64,000 bases of DNA from Azospirillum picis (GCF_017876115.1 NZ_JAGINO010000005.1:1-64000), one strand, 5' to 3'; counted from the first letter of the stretch, positions 53,334-62,049 are shown. Translations and numbers: made by a program. The notes: generated by a model not told the origin, from the sequence alone.

Positions 53334-53460
53334 GCCCCCTCCCTAACCCTCCCCCGCTCTCGCGGGAGAGGGAACTGCCGCCGCTTCGATACTGACTCCC
53401 TCTCCCGCGATCGGACGGACCTTCGGTCCGCCGAGAGCGCGGGAGGGTTGCGGAGGGGGC
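53334..53460. repeat. GC-rich inverted-repeat element, 127 bp
   Basis: The 20-base left arm (53334-53353) starts GCCCCCTCCCTAACCC; the right arm (53441-53460) matches its complement at 18 of 20 positions. Internal hairpins include GGACC/GGTCC around TTC (about 53416-53428), similar to the one in the element at 46770. It lies between the PanE-like and Zn-hydrolase genes. Confidence 0.85.
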
Positions 53461-53505
53461 AAAAGCACCTCCCCAACAAATCAACAAAGCCTCCGGAGCC
53501 CCACC

Positions 53506-54747
53506 ATGCCCCTTCCCTCCAACCTGCCGATCAATGCCGACCGCCTGTGGGACAGCCTCGCCGCGATGGCAAAGGTCGGCGCGACGCCGAAGGGCGGGAA
53601 CTGCCGCCTCGCCCTCACGGACGAGGACAAGGCCGGCCGCGACCTGTTCGTCTCCTGGTGCCGCGAGGCCGGCTGCACCGTGACGGTCGACAAGGTCGGC
53701 AACATCTTTGCCCGCCGCGCCGGCCGCGATCCGGACCTGCCGCCCGTTGTGATGGGCAGCCACCTCGACACCCAGCCGACCGGCGGTCGCTTCGACGGCG
53801 TGTTCGGCGTGCTGGCGGCGCTGGAGGTGGTGCGGTCGCTGAACGACCGTGGCGTGGAGACGCTGCACCCGGTCGAGGTCGCGGTGTGGACCAACGAGGA
53901 GGGCTCGCGCTTCTCGCCGCCGATGATGGGCTCCGGCGTCGCCACCGGCGTCTTCACGCTGGAGGAGATCCTCGACAAGGTGGCGCAGGACGGCGCCCGG
54001 CTGGGCGACGAGCTGGTCCGCACCGGCTATGCCGGCGACGCGCCGGTCGAGCACCCGATGCACGCCTACCTGGAGGCCCACATCGAGCAGGGCCCGGTGC
54101 TGGAGGTCGAGGGCAAGGAGATCGGCGTCGTCACCGGCGCGCAGGGTCAGCGCTGGTACGAGGTGACCGTGACGGGCGTCGAGGCCCATGCCGGCCCGAC
54201 GCCGATGCGCCTGCGCCGCGACGCGCTGGTCGCCGCGTCGGCGATGGTCCAGGCGGTGCAGCGGGTCGGGCTGGAGACGCCGGGCGACGCCTGCGCCACC
54301 GTCGGCATCCTCGACGTCCACCCGCACTCCCGCAATGTCATCCCCGGCCGGGTGTTCTTCACCGTCGACCTGCGCCACCCCGACGCCGGCACGCTGGCCG
54401 AGATGGACCGCCGCTTCCGCGACGCGGTCGCGGCGATCGCCGAACAGGCCGGCGTGACGGCGGAGGTCGCCGATTTCTGGCACTTCCCGCCCACCCCCTT
54501 CGCGGCGGAGCTGGTCGGCCGCGTGCGCGACGCCGCCGAAGGCTACGGCTTCAGCCACCGCGACATCGTCTCGGGGGCCGGCCATGACGCGGTCTATGTC
54601 GCCGGCAAGGTGCCCACCGCGATGATCTTCATCCCCTGCGAGAACGGCATCAGCCACAACGAGGTGGAGAACATCGCCCCCGCCGACGGCGCCCGTGGCG
54701 CCGCCGTGCTGTTCGACGCCCTGGTCGCCACCGCCGGCCGTCCGTAA
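53506..54747 (+). CDS. M20-family Zn-dependent amidohydrolase (carbamoylase type)
   Basis: The 413-aa protein is a hydantoinase/carbamoylase-family M20 enzyme with metal-site motifs VMGSHLDTQPTGGRFDG, TNEEGSRF and HIEQGPVLE and the VEAHAGPTPM dimer segment, ending SGAGHDAVYVAG. Related enzymes are N-carbamoyl-L-amino-acid hydrolase, allantoate amidohydrolase and beta-ureidopropionase. CGGAG lies eight bases upstream of the ATG. It probably opens an N-carbamoyl or similar amide of an imported compound; a specific substrate is not evident. Confidence 0.9.
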   Translation: MPLPSNLPINADRLWDSLAAMAKVGATPKGGNCRLALTDEDKAGRDLFVSWCREAGCTVTVDKVGNIFARRAGRDPDLPPVVMGSHLDTQPTGGRFDGVFGVLAALEVVRSLNDRGVETLHPVEVAVWTNEEGSRFSPPMMGSGVATGVFTLEEILDKVAQDGARLGDELVRTGYAGDAPVEHPMHAYLEAHIEQGPVLEVEGKEIGVVTGAQGQRWYEVTVTGVEAHAGPTPMRLRRDALVAASAMVQAVQRVGLETPGDACATVGILDVHPHSRNVIPGRVFFTVDLRHPDAGTLAEMDRRFRDAVAAIAEQAGVTAEVADFWHFPPTPFAAELVGRVRDAAEGYGFSHRDIVSGAGHDAVYVAGKVPTAMIFIPCENGISHNEVENIAPADGARGAAVLFDALVATAGRP

Positions 54748-54763
54748 GGCGCCGGCCGCAATT

Positions 54764-54841
54764 GCCCCCCTCCCTAACCCTCCCCCGCTTCGCGGGAGAG
54801 GGAACCGGCCCCTCTCCCGCGAAGCGGGGGAGGGAGGGGGC
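54764..54841. repeat. GC-rich inverted-repeat element, 78 bp
   Basis: Arms GCCCCCCTCCCT (from 54764) and AGGGAGGGGGC (54831-54841) pair, around two hairpins that are inverted copies of each other (CCCGC-TTC-GCGGG and CCCGC-GAA-GCGGG). It lies between the M20 hydrolase and the HDAC-family genes. Confidence 0.85.
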
Positions 54842-54870
54842 ACCACCCTCACAGGCTCCCGGAGTCCGCC

Positions 54871-55923
54871 ATGAAGTTCGTCCACCACCCCGACGCCGCC
54901 CTGCACCGCCCCGCCACCTACTTCAACAAGGGCCTGCTGCGCGCCCTGCCGGAGAAGCCGGAGCGCGTCGGGGCGCTCGCCTCGCTGATCGAGAGCCGCG
55001 GCGAGACGCTGATCCGTCCCGACGATTACGGCCCCGCCCCGCGCGCCGCGGTGCACACGCCGGCCTACCTCGCCTTCCTGGAGACCGCGCACGCCCGCTG
55101 GGTCGCCGCCGGCGACATGGGCGACGTGGTGCTGCCCAACGTCCACCGCATGCAGGCCGCCCCCAACTATCCGACCGGCATCGTCGGGCAGGCGGGCTGG
55201 CATATGTTCGACACCGCCTGCCCGATCGGCGCCGAGACCTGGACCGCCACCTGTGCGGCCACCAACGCCGCGATCCATGCCGCCAAACTGGTCGCCACCG
55301 GGGCCGACCGCTCGGCCTACGCGCTGTGCCGGCCGCCGGGGCACCATGCCACCCGCGACATGGCCGGCGGCTTCTGCTACCTCAACCATGTCGCCGTCGC
55401 CGCGGAATCGGTGCTGCCGATCCTGCGCGCCCAGGGCAAGCCGGCCCGCGCCGCCATCATCGACGTCGACGTCCACCACGGCAACGGCACCCAGGACATC
55501 TTCTACGACCGCGACGACGTCTTCTTCGTCTCGGTCCACGCCGATCCCGCGCAGTTCTACCCGCACATGGCCGGCTTCGCCCAGGAGCGCGGCACCGGCC
55601 GCGGCGAGGGCTACACCCTGAACCTGCCGCTGCCGATCGGCAGCGACGAGGAGACGGTGCTGGCGGCCATCGGCAGGGGACTGGCGGAGGTCCAACGCTT
55701 CGCGCCGGAAATGCTGTTCGTCTCGCTCGGCTTCGACACCTTCATCGACGACCCGCTGGCCGCCTTCGGCGTCACCACGCCGGGCTTCGCCCACATGGGT
55801 GCCCTGATCGCCGCCACCGGCCTGCCGACGGTGCTGGTTCAGGAGGGCGGCTACGCCATCGACGCGCTGTCGGCCAACCTGTCGAGCTTCCTGGACGGGT
55901 TCGAGGGCAAGGCCGCGGCATGA
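54871..55923 (+). CDS. HDAC-family amidohydrolase (acetylpolyamine aminohydrolase-like)
   Basis: The 350-aa protein has the full HDAC/AphA site: proton-shuttle histidines in PPGHHATRD (H158, H159), zinc ligands in DVDVHHGNGTQD (D200, H202) and FDTFIDDP (D289). In bacteria this fold deacetylates acetylpolyamines, acetylated small amines or amino-acid derivatives. The position in the cluster with two M20 enzymes and an importer suggests an acylated amine substrate. CGGAG lies seven bases before the ATG. The stop overlaps the start of the next gene (ATGA). Confidence 0.92.
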   Translation: MKFVHHPDAALHRPATYFNKGLLRALPEKPERVGALASLIESRGETLIRPDDYGPAPRAAVHTPAYLAFLETAHARWVAAGDMGDVVLPNVHRMQAAPNYPTGIVGQAGWHMFDTACPIGAETWTATCAATNAAIHAAKLVATGADRSAYALCRPPGHHATRDMAGGFCYLNHVAVAAESVLPILRAQGKPARAAIIDVDVHHGNGTQDIFYDRDDVFFVSVHADPAQFYPHMAGFAQERGTGRGEGYTLNLPLPIGSDEETVLAAIGRGLAEVQRFAPEMLFVSLGFDTFIDDPLAAFGVTTPGFAHMGALIAATGLPTVLVQEGGYAIDALSANLSSFLDGFEGKAAA

Positions 55924-56828
55924 CCGCCGTCACCGCCGCCGGCGCGGGCCGCGATCCGGTCAAGTACCTGCTGATCGCCGGCATCAGCCTGTTCTGGGGC
56001 CTGAACTGGCCGGCGGTGAAGACGATCCTGACGCAGGTGCCGATCTTCAGCCTGCGCGCCATCGGCTTCACCGCCGGTGCCGTGCTGCTGCTGGGTGCCG
56101 CGCGGCTGGCCGGGCACCGGCTGCGGGTGGAACGGGCGGAGTGGCCGGCGCTGGCCGCCGGCGGCCTGTGCAACGTGCTGGTCTTCAACCTGTGCACGGC
56201 GCTGGGGCAGAGCCTGATGGCGACCTCGCAGGCCGCGATCATCGCCTTCACCATGCCGGTGTGGGCGACCCTGCTGGCGATCCCGCTTCTGGGAGAACGG
56301 CCGGCGCTGCGCCAGATCCTGGGGCTGGCCTGCGGGCTGGGCGGGTTGCTGGTCCTGCTGGGGCCGGAGGCACTGACCGCCCCGCCCTCGGCGCTGGCCG
56401 GTCCGGCGATCATGCTGGTCGCCGCGGTCGCCTGGGCGCTCGGCACCATCGTCATGAAGCGGCGGGTCTGGCGCAGCCACCCGATGGTCATCACCGGCTG
56501 GCAGTACGTCATCTGCGCCCTGCCGATGATCGTGCTGGCAACCGCCGAGGCGCGGCCTGCGGTCGCCGATATCCATGCCGCCGTGTGGGTGGGATTCGCC
56601 TGGCACATCCTCTGCTCGATCTGCGCGGCGCAGGCGTTGTGGTACGTCACCGTCCGCCGCCTGACCGTGGGCGAGGCGGCGGTCAGCACCCTGCTGATCC
56701 CGGTGGTCGGCGTCGGCGGCGCCGTGCTGCTGCTGGGCGACCCGGTGACCCCGCGGCTGGCGGCTGCCCTGCTGCTGGTCCTGGCCGCCGTCGCCTGCGC
56801 GCTGGGACCCAAGCCGGCGGGGCGCTGA
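55920..56828 (+). CDS. DMT-superfamily (EamA) transporter
   Basis: This 302-aa membrane protein has about ten helices in two EamA repeats (SLFWGLNWPAVKTIL, then ITGWQYVICALPMIV). It starts at ATGA overlapping the HDAC-like gene's stop, so it is in the same operon. It may export a product or excess amino acid. It is the last gene of the LysR-controlled cluster and converges with the ClC gene. Confidence 0.88.
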   Translation: MTAVTAAGAGRDPVKYLLIAGISLFWGLNWPAVKTILTQVPIFSLRAIGFTAGAVLLLGAARLAGHRLRVERAEWPALAAGGLCNVLVFNLCTALGQSLMATSQAAIIAFTMPVWATLLAIPLLGERPALRQILGLACGLGGLLVLLGPEALTAPPSALAGPAIMLVAAVAWALGTIVMKRRVWRSHPMVITGWQYVICALPMIVLATAEARPAVADIHAAVWVGFAWHILCSICAAQALWYVTVRRLTVGEAAVSTLLIPVVGVGGAVLLLGDPVTPRLAAALLLVLAAVACALGPKPAGR

Positions 56829-56855
56829 TTCCCTCACGTCCGCCGCCCCCGCAGG

Positions 56856-58631
56856 TCACAGCAGGCCGCCCTCGCGCAGCCGTCCGTCCAGTTCCTCGTT
56901 GTAGCGCCTCAGCGCGTGCTGTTCGGTGAGCAGGCCGATCACCCGCATCCGCTCGGCGCCGTCGACCACCGCCAGCACGTCGCTTTCCGCCGCGGCGAAG
57001 GTCCCCATCGCTTCGCGGATGTTCACGTTGGGCAGGAGGACCTCGGCCCTCAGGCGGATGAGATCGGCGAGTTCGGCGCTCTCGTCCGTGTCGCGGTAAG
57101 CGTCGGACACGAAGACGATTCCTGCATAGCGGTCGGCATGGTCGACCACCACCACCCGCTGGGTCGCCCCCAACGGGAAGCTGCGGCGGAACTGGGCAAG
57201 CGTCTGGTCGGCGCGCACGGTCCGGACGTCCTTGCGCATCATGCGCCCCACCGTCAGCTCGCGGATCCAGCCAATGTCGGCGGCGCTGCGGATGGACTCG
57301 CCACGCAGATGGAAGCGCCAGGTGGCGAAGGAGTAGCCGAAGACCCGCCGGACGGTGATCGACGACACCACCGCGGCCGCCAGCACCGCGATGGTCAGCG
57401 GCAGGCTGCCGGTGACCTCAAGGGCAAGGAAGGCCATGGTCAGCGGCGCGCCGAGCACGGCGGTGGCCATGGCGCACATGCCGACGATGCCGATCACCAC
57501 CGCCGGGATCGCCAGCCCCACCGCCAGCATCCAGCCGATCGCGACCAGCTTGCCGAGCATCGCGCCCAGGAACAGCGAGGCGAAGAACAGCCCGCCGCGG
57601 AAGCCGGAACCGATCGAGATCGCCGAGGCCAGCGCCTTCAACCCGATCAGCGCCAGCAGGACCGGCGCGGTGTAGAAGGCGTTGAAGCCGGCATGCAGCG
57701 CCCCGTGGCCGGAGGACAGCACCGCCGGCGTGGCGAGCGCCAGCAGGCCGAGGCAACAGCCACCGACGACCGGCCGGGCCCATGCCGGGATGCGGCTCCG
57801 GTTGAAGAGGGCCTCCACCAGCCCGACCGTCCGCATCATAGCGATGCCGAGCAGTGCGCAGAGCACCCCCATCAGGCAGACCAGCACATAGTCGGCCGCC
57901 CCCAGGCTGCCGGCGAAGCCGACCTGCAGCGACGGCTGGGGCAGGATCAGCCGCATGACGCCGACGCCGGTCATCGCGGCGACGCCGACCGGCGCCAGGG
58001 TGGAGATCGAGTAGCTGGCGATGATCAGCTCGAAGGCATAGAAGGCGCCGGTCAACGGCGCGTCGAAGGCGGCGGCGATCGCCGCCGCGGCGCCGCAGCC
58101 GACCAGGGTGCGCAGGTCGCCCCGCCGGACATGGAAGATGCGGCCGAGCTTGGAGGCCACCATGGCGCCGGCCTGGGCATAGCCGGCCTCCAGCCCGACC
58201 GAGGCGCCGAAGCCGTTGGACAGCATGGTTTGCAGGACCAGCAGCAGGCTGCCGTGGATGGGGATGCGACCGCCATGCAGCGCATTGGCCTCCACCGGAT
58301 CGATGATGGGAAGGCGCGGCAGCCGGGCGAGCAGCCAGCCGAACCCTGCCATCAGAACGCCGCCGGCGACCGGGACCAGCGCCGCCCGCCAGGGATCGAC
58401 GGCGGCGGCACCGCTGACGTCGTGGCCCTCCACCGCGAACAGGAGGTGGTGGGCAGACTGCACCGCGGCGACAATGGCGGCGACCAGGCAGCCGGCGATG
58501 ATCCCGATGGCGGCGGCCAGCACCGCCAGCCAGATCTCGTCGCCGCGCACGAAGGCGCGCAGCCAGGCGGGTGCCCTGACGTCCGGCCCCTGGTCCGGAC
58601 CCGACAGCCTGGCCCTCAGCGATTGGAACAT
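56856..58631 (-). CDS. ClC-family channel/transporter with C-terminal CBS region
   Basis: The 591-aa protein has ClC core helices (about residues 30-440) and a C-terminal cytoplasmic CBS-domain pair (SELTVGRMMRKDVRTVRADQTLAQFRRSF). The conserved gating glutamate is present at E148, but the surrounding GREGP motif reads G-L-E-A-G, and the later GGxFxP reads GGLFFAS. These are outlying selectivity motifs, so the transported anion or coupling may differ from classical Cl-/H+ exchangers. It is downstream of the class IV aminotransferase gene, 58 bases away. Confidence 0.88.
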   Translation of the reverse strand: MFQSLRARLSGPDQGPDVRAPAWLRAFVRGDEIWLAVLAAAIGIIAGCLVAAIVAAVQSAHHLLFAVEGHDVSGAAAVDPWRAALVPVAGGVLMAGFGWLLARLPRLPIIDPVEANALHGGRIPIHGSLLLVLQTMLSNGFGASVGLEAGYAQAGAMVASKLGRIFHVRRGDLRTLVGCGAAAAIAAAFDAPLTGAFYAFELIIASYSISTLAPVGVAAMTGVGVMRLILPQPSLQVGFAGSLGAADYVLVCLMGVLCALLGIAMMRTVGLVEALFNRSRIPAWARPVVGGCCLGLLALATPAVLSSGHGALHAGFNAFYTAPVLLALIGLKALASAISIGSGFRGGLFFASLFLGAMLGKLVAIGWMLAVGLAIPAVVIGIVGMCAMATAVLGAPLTMAFLALEVTGSLPLTIAVLAAAVVSSITVRRVFGYSFATWRFHLRGESIRSAADIGWIRELTVGRMMRKDVRTVRADQTLAQFRRSFPLGATQRVVVVDHADRYAGIVFVSDAYRDTDESAELADLIRLRAEVLLPNVNIREAMGTFAAAESDVLAVVDGAERMRVIGLLTEQHALRRYNEELDGRLREGGLL

Positions 58632-58689
58632 GCTTTTCCGCGCCGCCTCCTGCGATCAGGCCTCTCGCGCCGCCGGCACGGTCCCGCCG

Positions 58690-59613
58690 TCAGCCGAGCA
58701 TCGCGCGGGCATACAGCTCCGCGATATGAGCGGTGACCGGGCCGGGCTTGCCGTCGCCGATCCGGCGGCCGTCGATCCCCACCACCGGCGTGATGCCGCC
58801 CAGCGTGCCGGTGACGAAGGCCTCGTCGGCGCCGTAGACCTCCGCCAGGGTGAAATCGTGCTCGCGCACCGTGCCGCCGTCCTGGCGATAGAGGTCGATC
58901 GCCTTGCCGCGGGTGATGCCCTTGAAGTTGTAGCGCCCGGTGGAGGTCCAGAGCTCCTTCTTGCGGACGATGAAGAAGTTGGTGGAGTTGCAGCTCGCCA
59001 CGAAGCCGTGCGGGTCGAGCATCAGCGCCTCGTCGGCCCCGGCGTTGATCGCCTGGATCAGCGCCTGGATGAAGTTGAGGCGGCTGTGCGAGTTGAGGCG
59101 CAGGTCGAAGACGTCGGGGCCGCTGCAGCGGATGGTCGAGGTCAGCAGCGTCAGCCCGTTGGCCTTGGACTCCGGCTTCGGCGTCTTGTATTCGGCGATG
59201 ATGACGATGGTCGCCTGCCCGAGGGCGAAGCGCGGATCCTGGTTCGGCGTCTTCTTGCGGCCGCGGGTGACCATCAGGCGGATGTGGGCGCCGTCGGTCA
59301 TGCCGTTGCGGTCCAGCGTCGCCTGGATCGCCGCGACCAGCTCCTGCCGCGTCATGCCGATGTCGAGCTGGATGGCGTTGGCGCCCTCGTACAGGCGGTC
59401 CAGATGGTCTTCGAGGGCGAGGATGCGGCCCTTGACCAGGCGAAGCCCCTCCCACACCCCGTCGCCCAGCACGAAGCCGGCGTCGAAGACCGAAACCTTG
59501 GCCTCGTCACGCTTGAAGAACTCGCCGTTCACATAGATCAGCACCTCGTCGTTGCGGGTGTCGTCGACATAGCCCTGCGAGCTGGTCTTGCTCGCCGCAT
59601 TGGTCGCTGCCAT
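58690..59613 (-). CDS. Class IV aminotransferase-fold protein with altered active site
   Basis: The 307-aa protein has the fold-type IV pattern: SVFDAGFVLGDGVWEGLR (residues 41-58), IRLMVTRG (111-118), GADEALMLD (192-200) and GTLGGITPVVGIDG. Where DAAT and IlvE carry the PLP Schiff-base lysine, the sequence reads D-L-R-L-N-S-H-S-R-L-N (170-180) with no lysine. Where the PLP-pyridine glutamate should be (V-x-E-x-x-S-x-N) it reads V-A-S-C-N-S-T-N, Ser207 at the Glu site. This placement is by eye. ATG 59613 is preferred. It lies 97 bases after the ABC ATPase gene, likely in the same operon. Confidence 0.8.
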   Translation of the reverse strand: MAATNAASKTSSQGYVDDTRNDEVLIYVNGEFFKRDEAKVSVFDAGFVLGDGVWEGLRLVKGRILALEDHLDRLYEGANAIQLDIGMTRQELVAAIQATLDRNGMTDGAHIRLMVTRGRKKTPNQDPRFALGQATIVIIAEYKTPKPESKANGLTLLTSTIRCSGPDVFDLRLNSHSRLNFIQALIQAINAGADEALMLDPHGFVASCNSTNFFIVRKKELWTSTGRYNFKGITRGKAIDLYRQDGGTVREHDFTLAEVYGADEAFVTGTLGGITPVVGIDGRRIGDGKPGPVTAHIAELYARAMLG

Positions 59614-59710
59614 CACATTTGCCCTTTCCCGGCGGCGGCCGGCCCTGCTGGCCGGCGGTGCGCCGCGTGTTCCCGGATGCCCAAAAAAGGAAGATCAGCG
59701 CGAAGGCGGA

Positions 59711-60535
59711 TCAGAAGGAAAACTCGGTGAAGCGGTCCAGGAAGGCGCGCGTGCGCTCCTGCCCGGGGTGCTTCAGCACCTCGTCGGGGGTCCCGACCTC
59801 GTGGAAGACGCCGTCGGCGAGAAAGATCACCTTGGTGGCGAAATGATAGGCGAAGCCCAGCTCGTGGGTGACCAGGAGCATGGTGCGACCCTCCTCCGCC
59901 AGTTGGCGGATGACCCGCAGCACCTCGCCGACCAGTTCGGGGTCGAGCGACGAGGTCGGCTCGTCGAACAGCAGGATCTCCGGCTCCATGGCGAGCGCGC
60001 GGGCGATCGCCACCCGCTGCTGCTGGCCGCCGGACAGCCGCCCCGGATAGACATCGGTCTTCTCGCCCAGCCCGACCTTGTGCAGTTCGCGCAGGGCGCG
60101 CTCGCGCGCTTGCCCCTTCTTCATCCGCTTGACCGTGACCAAACCTTCCATCGCGTTCTCCAGCACGGTCATGTGGGGGAACAGGTTGAACTGCTGGAAG
60201 ACCATGCCGACGCGCTCGCGGACCCGGCACAGCTCGCTCTCGGGATAGCGCACCTCGTCGGGCTTGCCGGCGGTGGTGCGGCCGAGCGGCGTACCGTCGA
60301 GCGCGATCCGGCCGGAACTCGGCGTCTCCATGAAGTTGAGGCAGCGCAGGAAGGTGCTCTTCCCCGAGCCGCTGCCGCCGATGATCGCGATGCGCTCGCC
60401 GGCTTCCACCGAGAAATCGATCCCGCGCAGCACATGCAGCGCCCCGAACCATTTGTGGAGGCCGGACACCTGCAGGATCGGAGCCGGACGGGTGGGTTCT
60501 GGCATGGACAGGGTCTCCGCTTGCATGGCCGTCAT
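59711..60535 (-). CDS. ABC transporter ATP-binding protein (polar amino acid type)
   Basis: The 274-aa ATPase has Walker A GGSGSGKST (residues 53-61), LSGGQQQR signature and LLFDEPTSSLDPELVGEVL Walker B, with the PAAT-family HisP/GlnQ pattern. Its start ATG overlaps the permease stop. It energises the amino acid importer encoded by the three genes to its right. Its own start has no strong ribosome site, consistent with coupled translation. Confidence 0.93.
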   Translation of the reverse strand: MTAMQAETLSMPEPTRPAPILQVSGLHKWFGALHVLRGIDFSVEAGERIAIIGGSGSGKSTFLRCLNFMETPSSGRIALDGTPLGRTTAGKPDEVRYPESELCRVRERVGMVFQQFNLFPHMTVLENAMEGLVTVKRMKKGQARERALRELHKVGLGEKTDVYPGRLSGGQQQRVAIARALAMEPEILLFDEPTSSLDPELVGEVLRVIRQLAEEGRTMLLVTHELGFAYHFATKVIFLADGVFHEVGTPDEVLKHPGQERTRAFLDRFTEFSF

Positions 60536-61197
60536 CCCTTGCCGGCCATGCGGCGTTCGAGGGTCATCGACAGGAAGGTGGCGGGATAGATCAGGACGAA
60601 GTAGACGACGGCCACCGTGGTCAGGATCTCGAAGGGCCGGTAGTAGGTCGAGCTCAGCAGCCGGCCCTGGTACATTAGCTCATGCACCGACAGCACCGAG
60701 GCGAGCGACGACATCTTGGCCACCTCGACCGCGCGGTTGGTGAAGGCCGGCAGCATCAGCTTGAAGACCTGGGGCAGGATGATCCGGCGCAGCACGTCGG
60801 CGTGCCGCATGCCCAGCGCCTTCGCCCCCTCCCACTGGCCGCGGGCGATCGACTGGATGCCGCCGCGGAAGATCTCCGCCCCATAGGCCGAGGTGTTCAG
60901 CGCCAGCCCGAGCAGCGCCGCCGTGAAGGGCGAGAGCTGCACCCCGATGATGATCGGGAAGGCGTAGTAGAACCAGATCAACTGGATCAGCACCGGCGTG
61001 TCGCGGAACAGCTCGATGTAGGCCAGGCTGCCGCCGCGCAGCAGGCGGCTGCCCGACAGCCGGGCGAGCGCCAGAAGAAGGCCCGCCGCCAGCCCGATCG
61101 CCAGGCTGGGCAGCCAGAGTTCCAGGGTCACCAGGAAGCCGCGCATCAGGATCGGGAAGGTCTCGACCACCAGTGCCGCGTCGAAGCTGTACTCCAT
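60532..61197 (-). CDS. Amino acid ABC transporter permease
   Basis: The 221-aa protein has five to six membrane segments and the PAAT permease motifs: LFRDTPVLIQLIWFYYAFP and RGGIQSIARGQWEGAKALGM (cytoplasmic loop). It follows the sister permease by 12 bases and overlaps the ATPase start by four bases. The two permeases are homologous in sequence (for example, IERGQWEGAKALGMSHAQL and IARGQWEGAKALGMRHADV), so they probably form a heterodimer. Confidence 0.93.
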   Translation of the reverse strand: MEYSFDAALVVETFPILMRGFLVTLELWLPSLAIGLAAGLLLALARLSGSRLLRGGSLAYIELFRDTPVLIQLIWFYYAFPIIIGVQLSPFTAALLGLALNTSAYGAEIFRGGIQSIARGQWEGAKALGMRHADVLRRIILPQVFKLMLPAFTNRAVEVAKMSSLASVLSVHELMYQGRLLSSTYYRPFEILTTVAVVYFVLIYPATFLSMTLERRMAGKG

Positions 61198-61209
61198 CTC
61201 TGCGCCTCC

Positions 61210-61875
61210 TCAGCGGTATGCGGTCAGCCGCGCCTCGGCTAGCCTGGCGAGGCCGCTGCAGGAGACCAGCAGGACCAGATAGAGCAGTGCGACGGTGGTG
61301 TAGACCTCCAGCGGCCGGAAGGTTTCGCTGTTCACCATCATCGCCCGGTACAGCAACTCGCCATAGGCGAGCGTGGAGGCCAGCGCCGTCGTCTTGACCA
61401 GTTCGAAGGAGCGCTCGACGAACGGGGCGAACATGCGGGTCGCCGCCTGCGGCAGGATGATGCGCCGCATCAACTGGGCATGGCTCATCCCCAATGCCTT
61501 CGCCCCTTCCCACTGCCCGCGCTCGATCGACTGGATGCCGCCGCGGAACACCTCCGCATAGAAGGCGCCGGATTGGGTGGACAAGGCGAGCACGGCGGCG
61601 ATCAGCGGGTCGAGGCTGATGTTCAGCACCACAGGCAGAGCGTAGAAGAACCAGAAGAAGTGCACGATCGGCGGCGTGTTCCGGTAGAACTCGACGAAGA
61701 CCGAAGATGGCAAACGCAGGTACCGGCGCGGCGACAACCGCAGCAGCGCCAGGACCAGACCGACCATGACGCCCAGAATGATCGCGATCACCGCGATCTT
61801 GACCGTGTTGAACAGGCCGTCGAGCAGCATCGGCCATCGCGCCAGGATCGGCGAGAAATCCCACTGATAGGTCAT
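61210..61875 (-). CDS. Amino acid ABC transporter permease, first
   Basis: The 221-aa protein starts MTYQWDFSPILARWP and shows the same PAAT motifs (FVEFYRNTPPIVHFFWFFYALP, RGGIQSIERGQWEGAKALGM). It is the first permease of the operon, downstream of the binding-protein gene across a 174-base gap carrying a covarying hairpin element. Confidence 0.93.
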   Translation of the reverse strand: MTYQWDFSPILARWPMLLDGLFNTVKIAVIAIILGVMVGLVLALLRLSPRRYLRLPSSVFVEFYRNTPPIVHFFWFFYALPVVLNISLDPLIAAVLALSTQSGAFYAEVFRGGIQSIERGQWEGAKALGMSHAQLMRRIILPQAATRMFAPFVERSFELVKTTALASTLAYGELLYRAMMVNSETFRPLEVYTTVALLYLVLLVSCSGLARLAEARLTAYR

Positions 61876-61935
61876 GCGGCGTCCTTGTCGATGTCCTCTT
61901 GCGGCGAACGCAAGGTCAACGCATTTGGCGGCTAC

Positions 61936-62022
61936 TGCCCTCTCCCGGGGCTCTCAGCGGATCTTTGATCCGCCTGACGCCGTCAGCACAAACGACGTTT
62001 GTGCGAGAGGCAGGAGAGGGCA
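61936..62022. repeat. GC-rich inverted-repeat element with covarying hairpins
   Basis: TGCCCTCTCC (61936-61945) and GGAGAGGGCA (62013-62022) are perfect arms. Inside are GCGGATC/GATCCGC (61957-61973) and GCACAAAC/GTTTGTGC (61986-62004). These correspond in position and sequence to the two hairpins at 46803-46851, with compensatory base changes. It lies between the binding-protein and permease genes. Confidence 0.85.
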
Positions 62023-62049
62023 CCAATTGCGATAGCCCTGCCGGGACCG

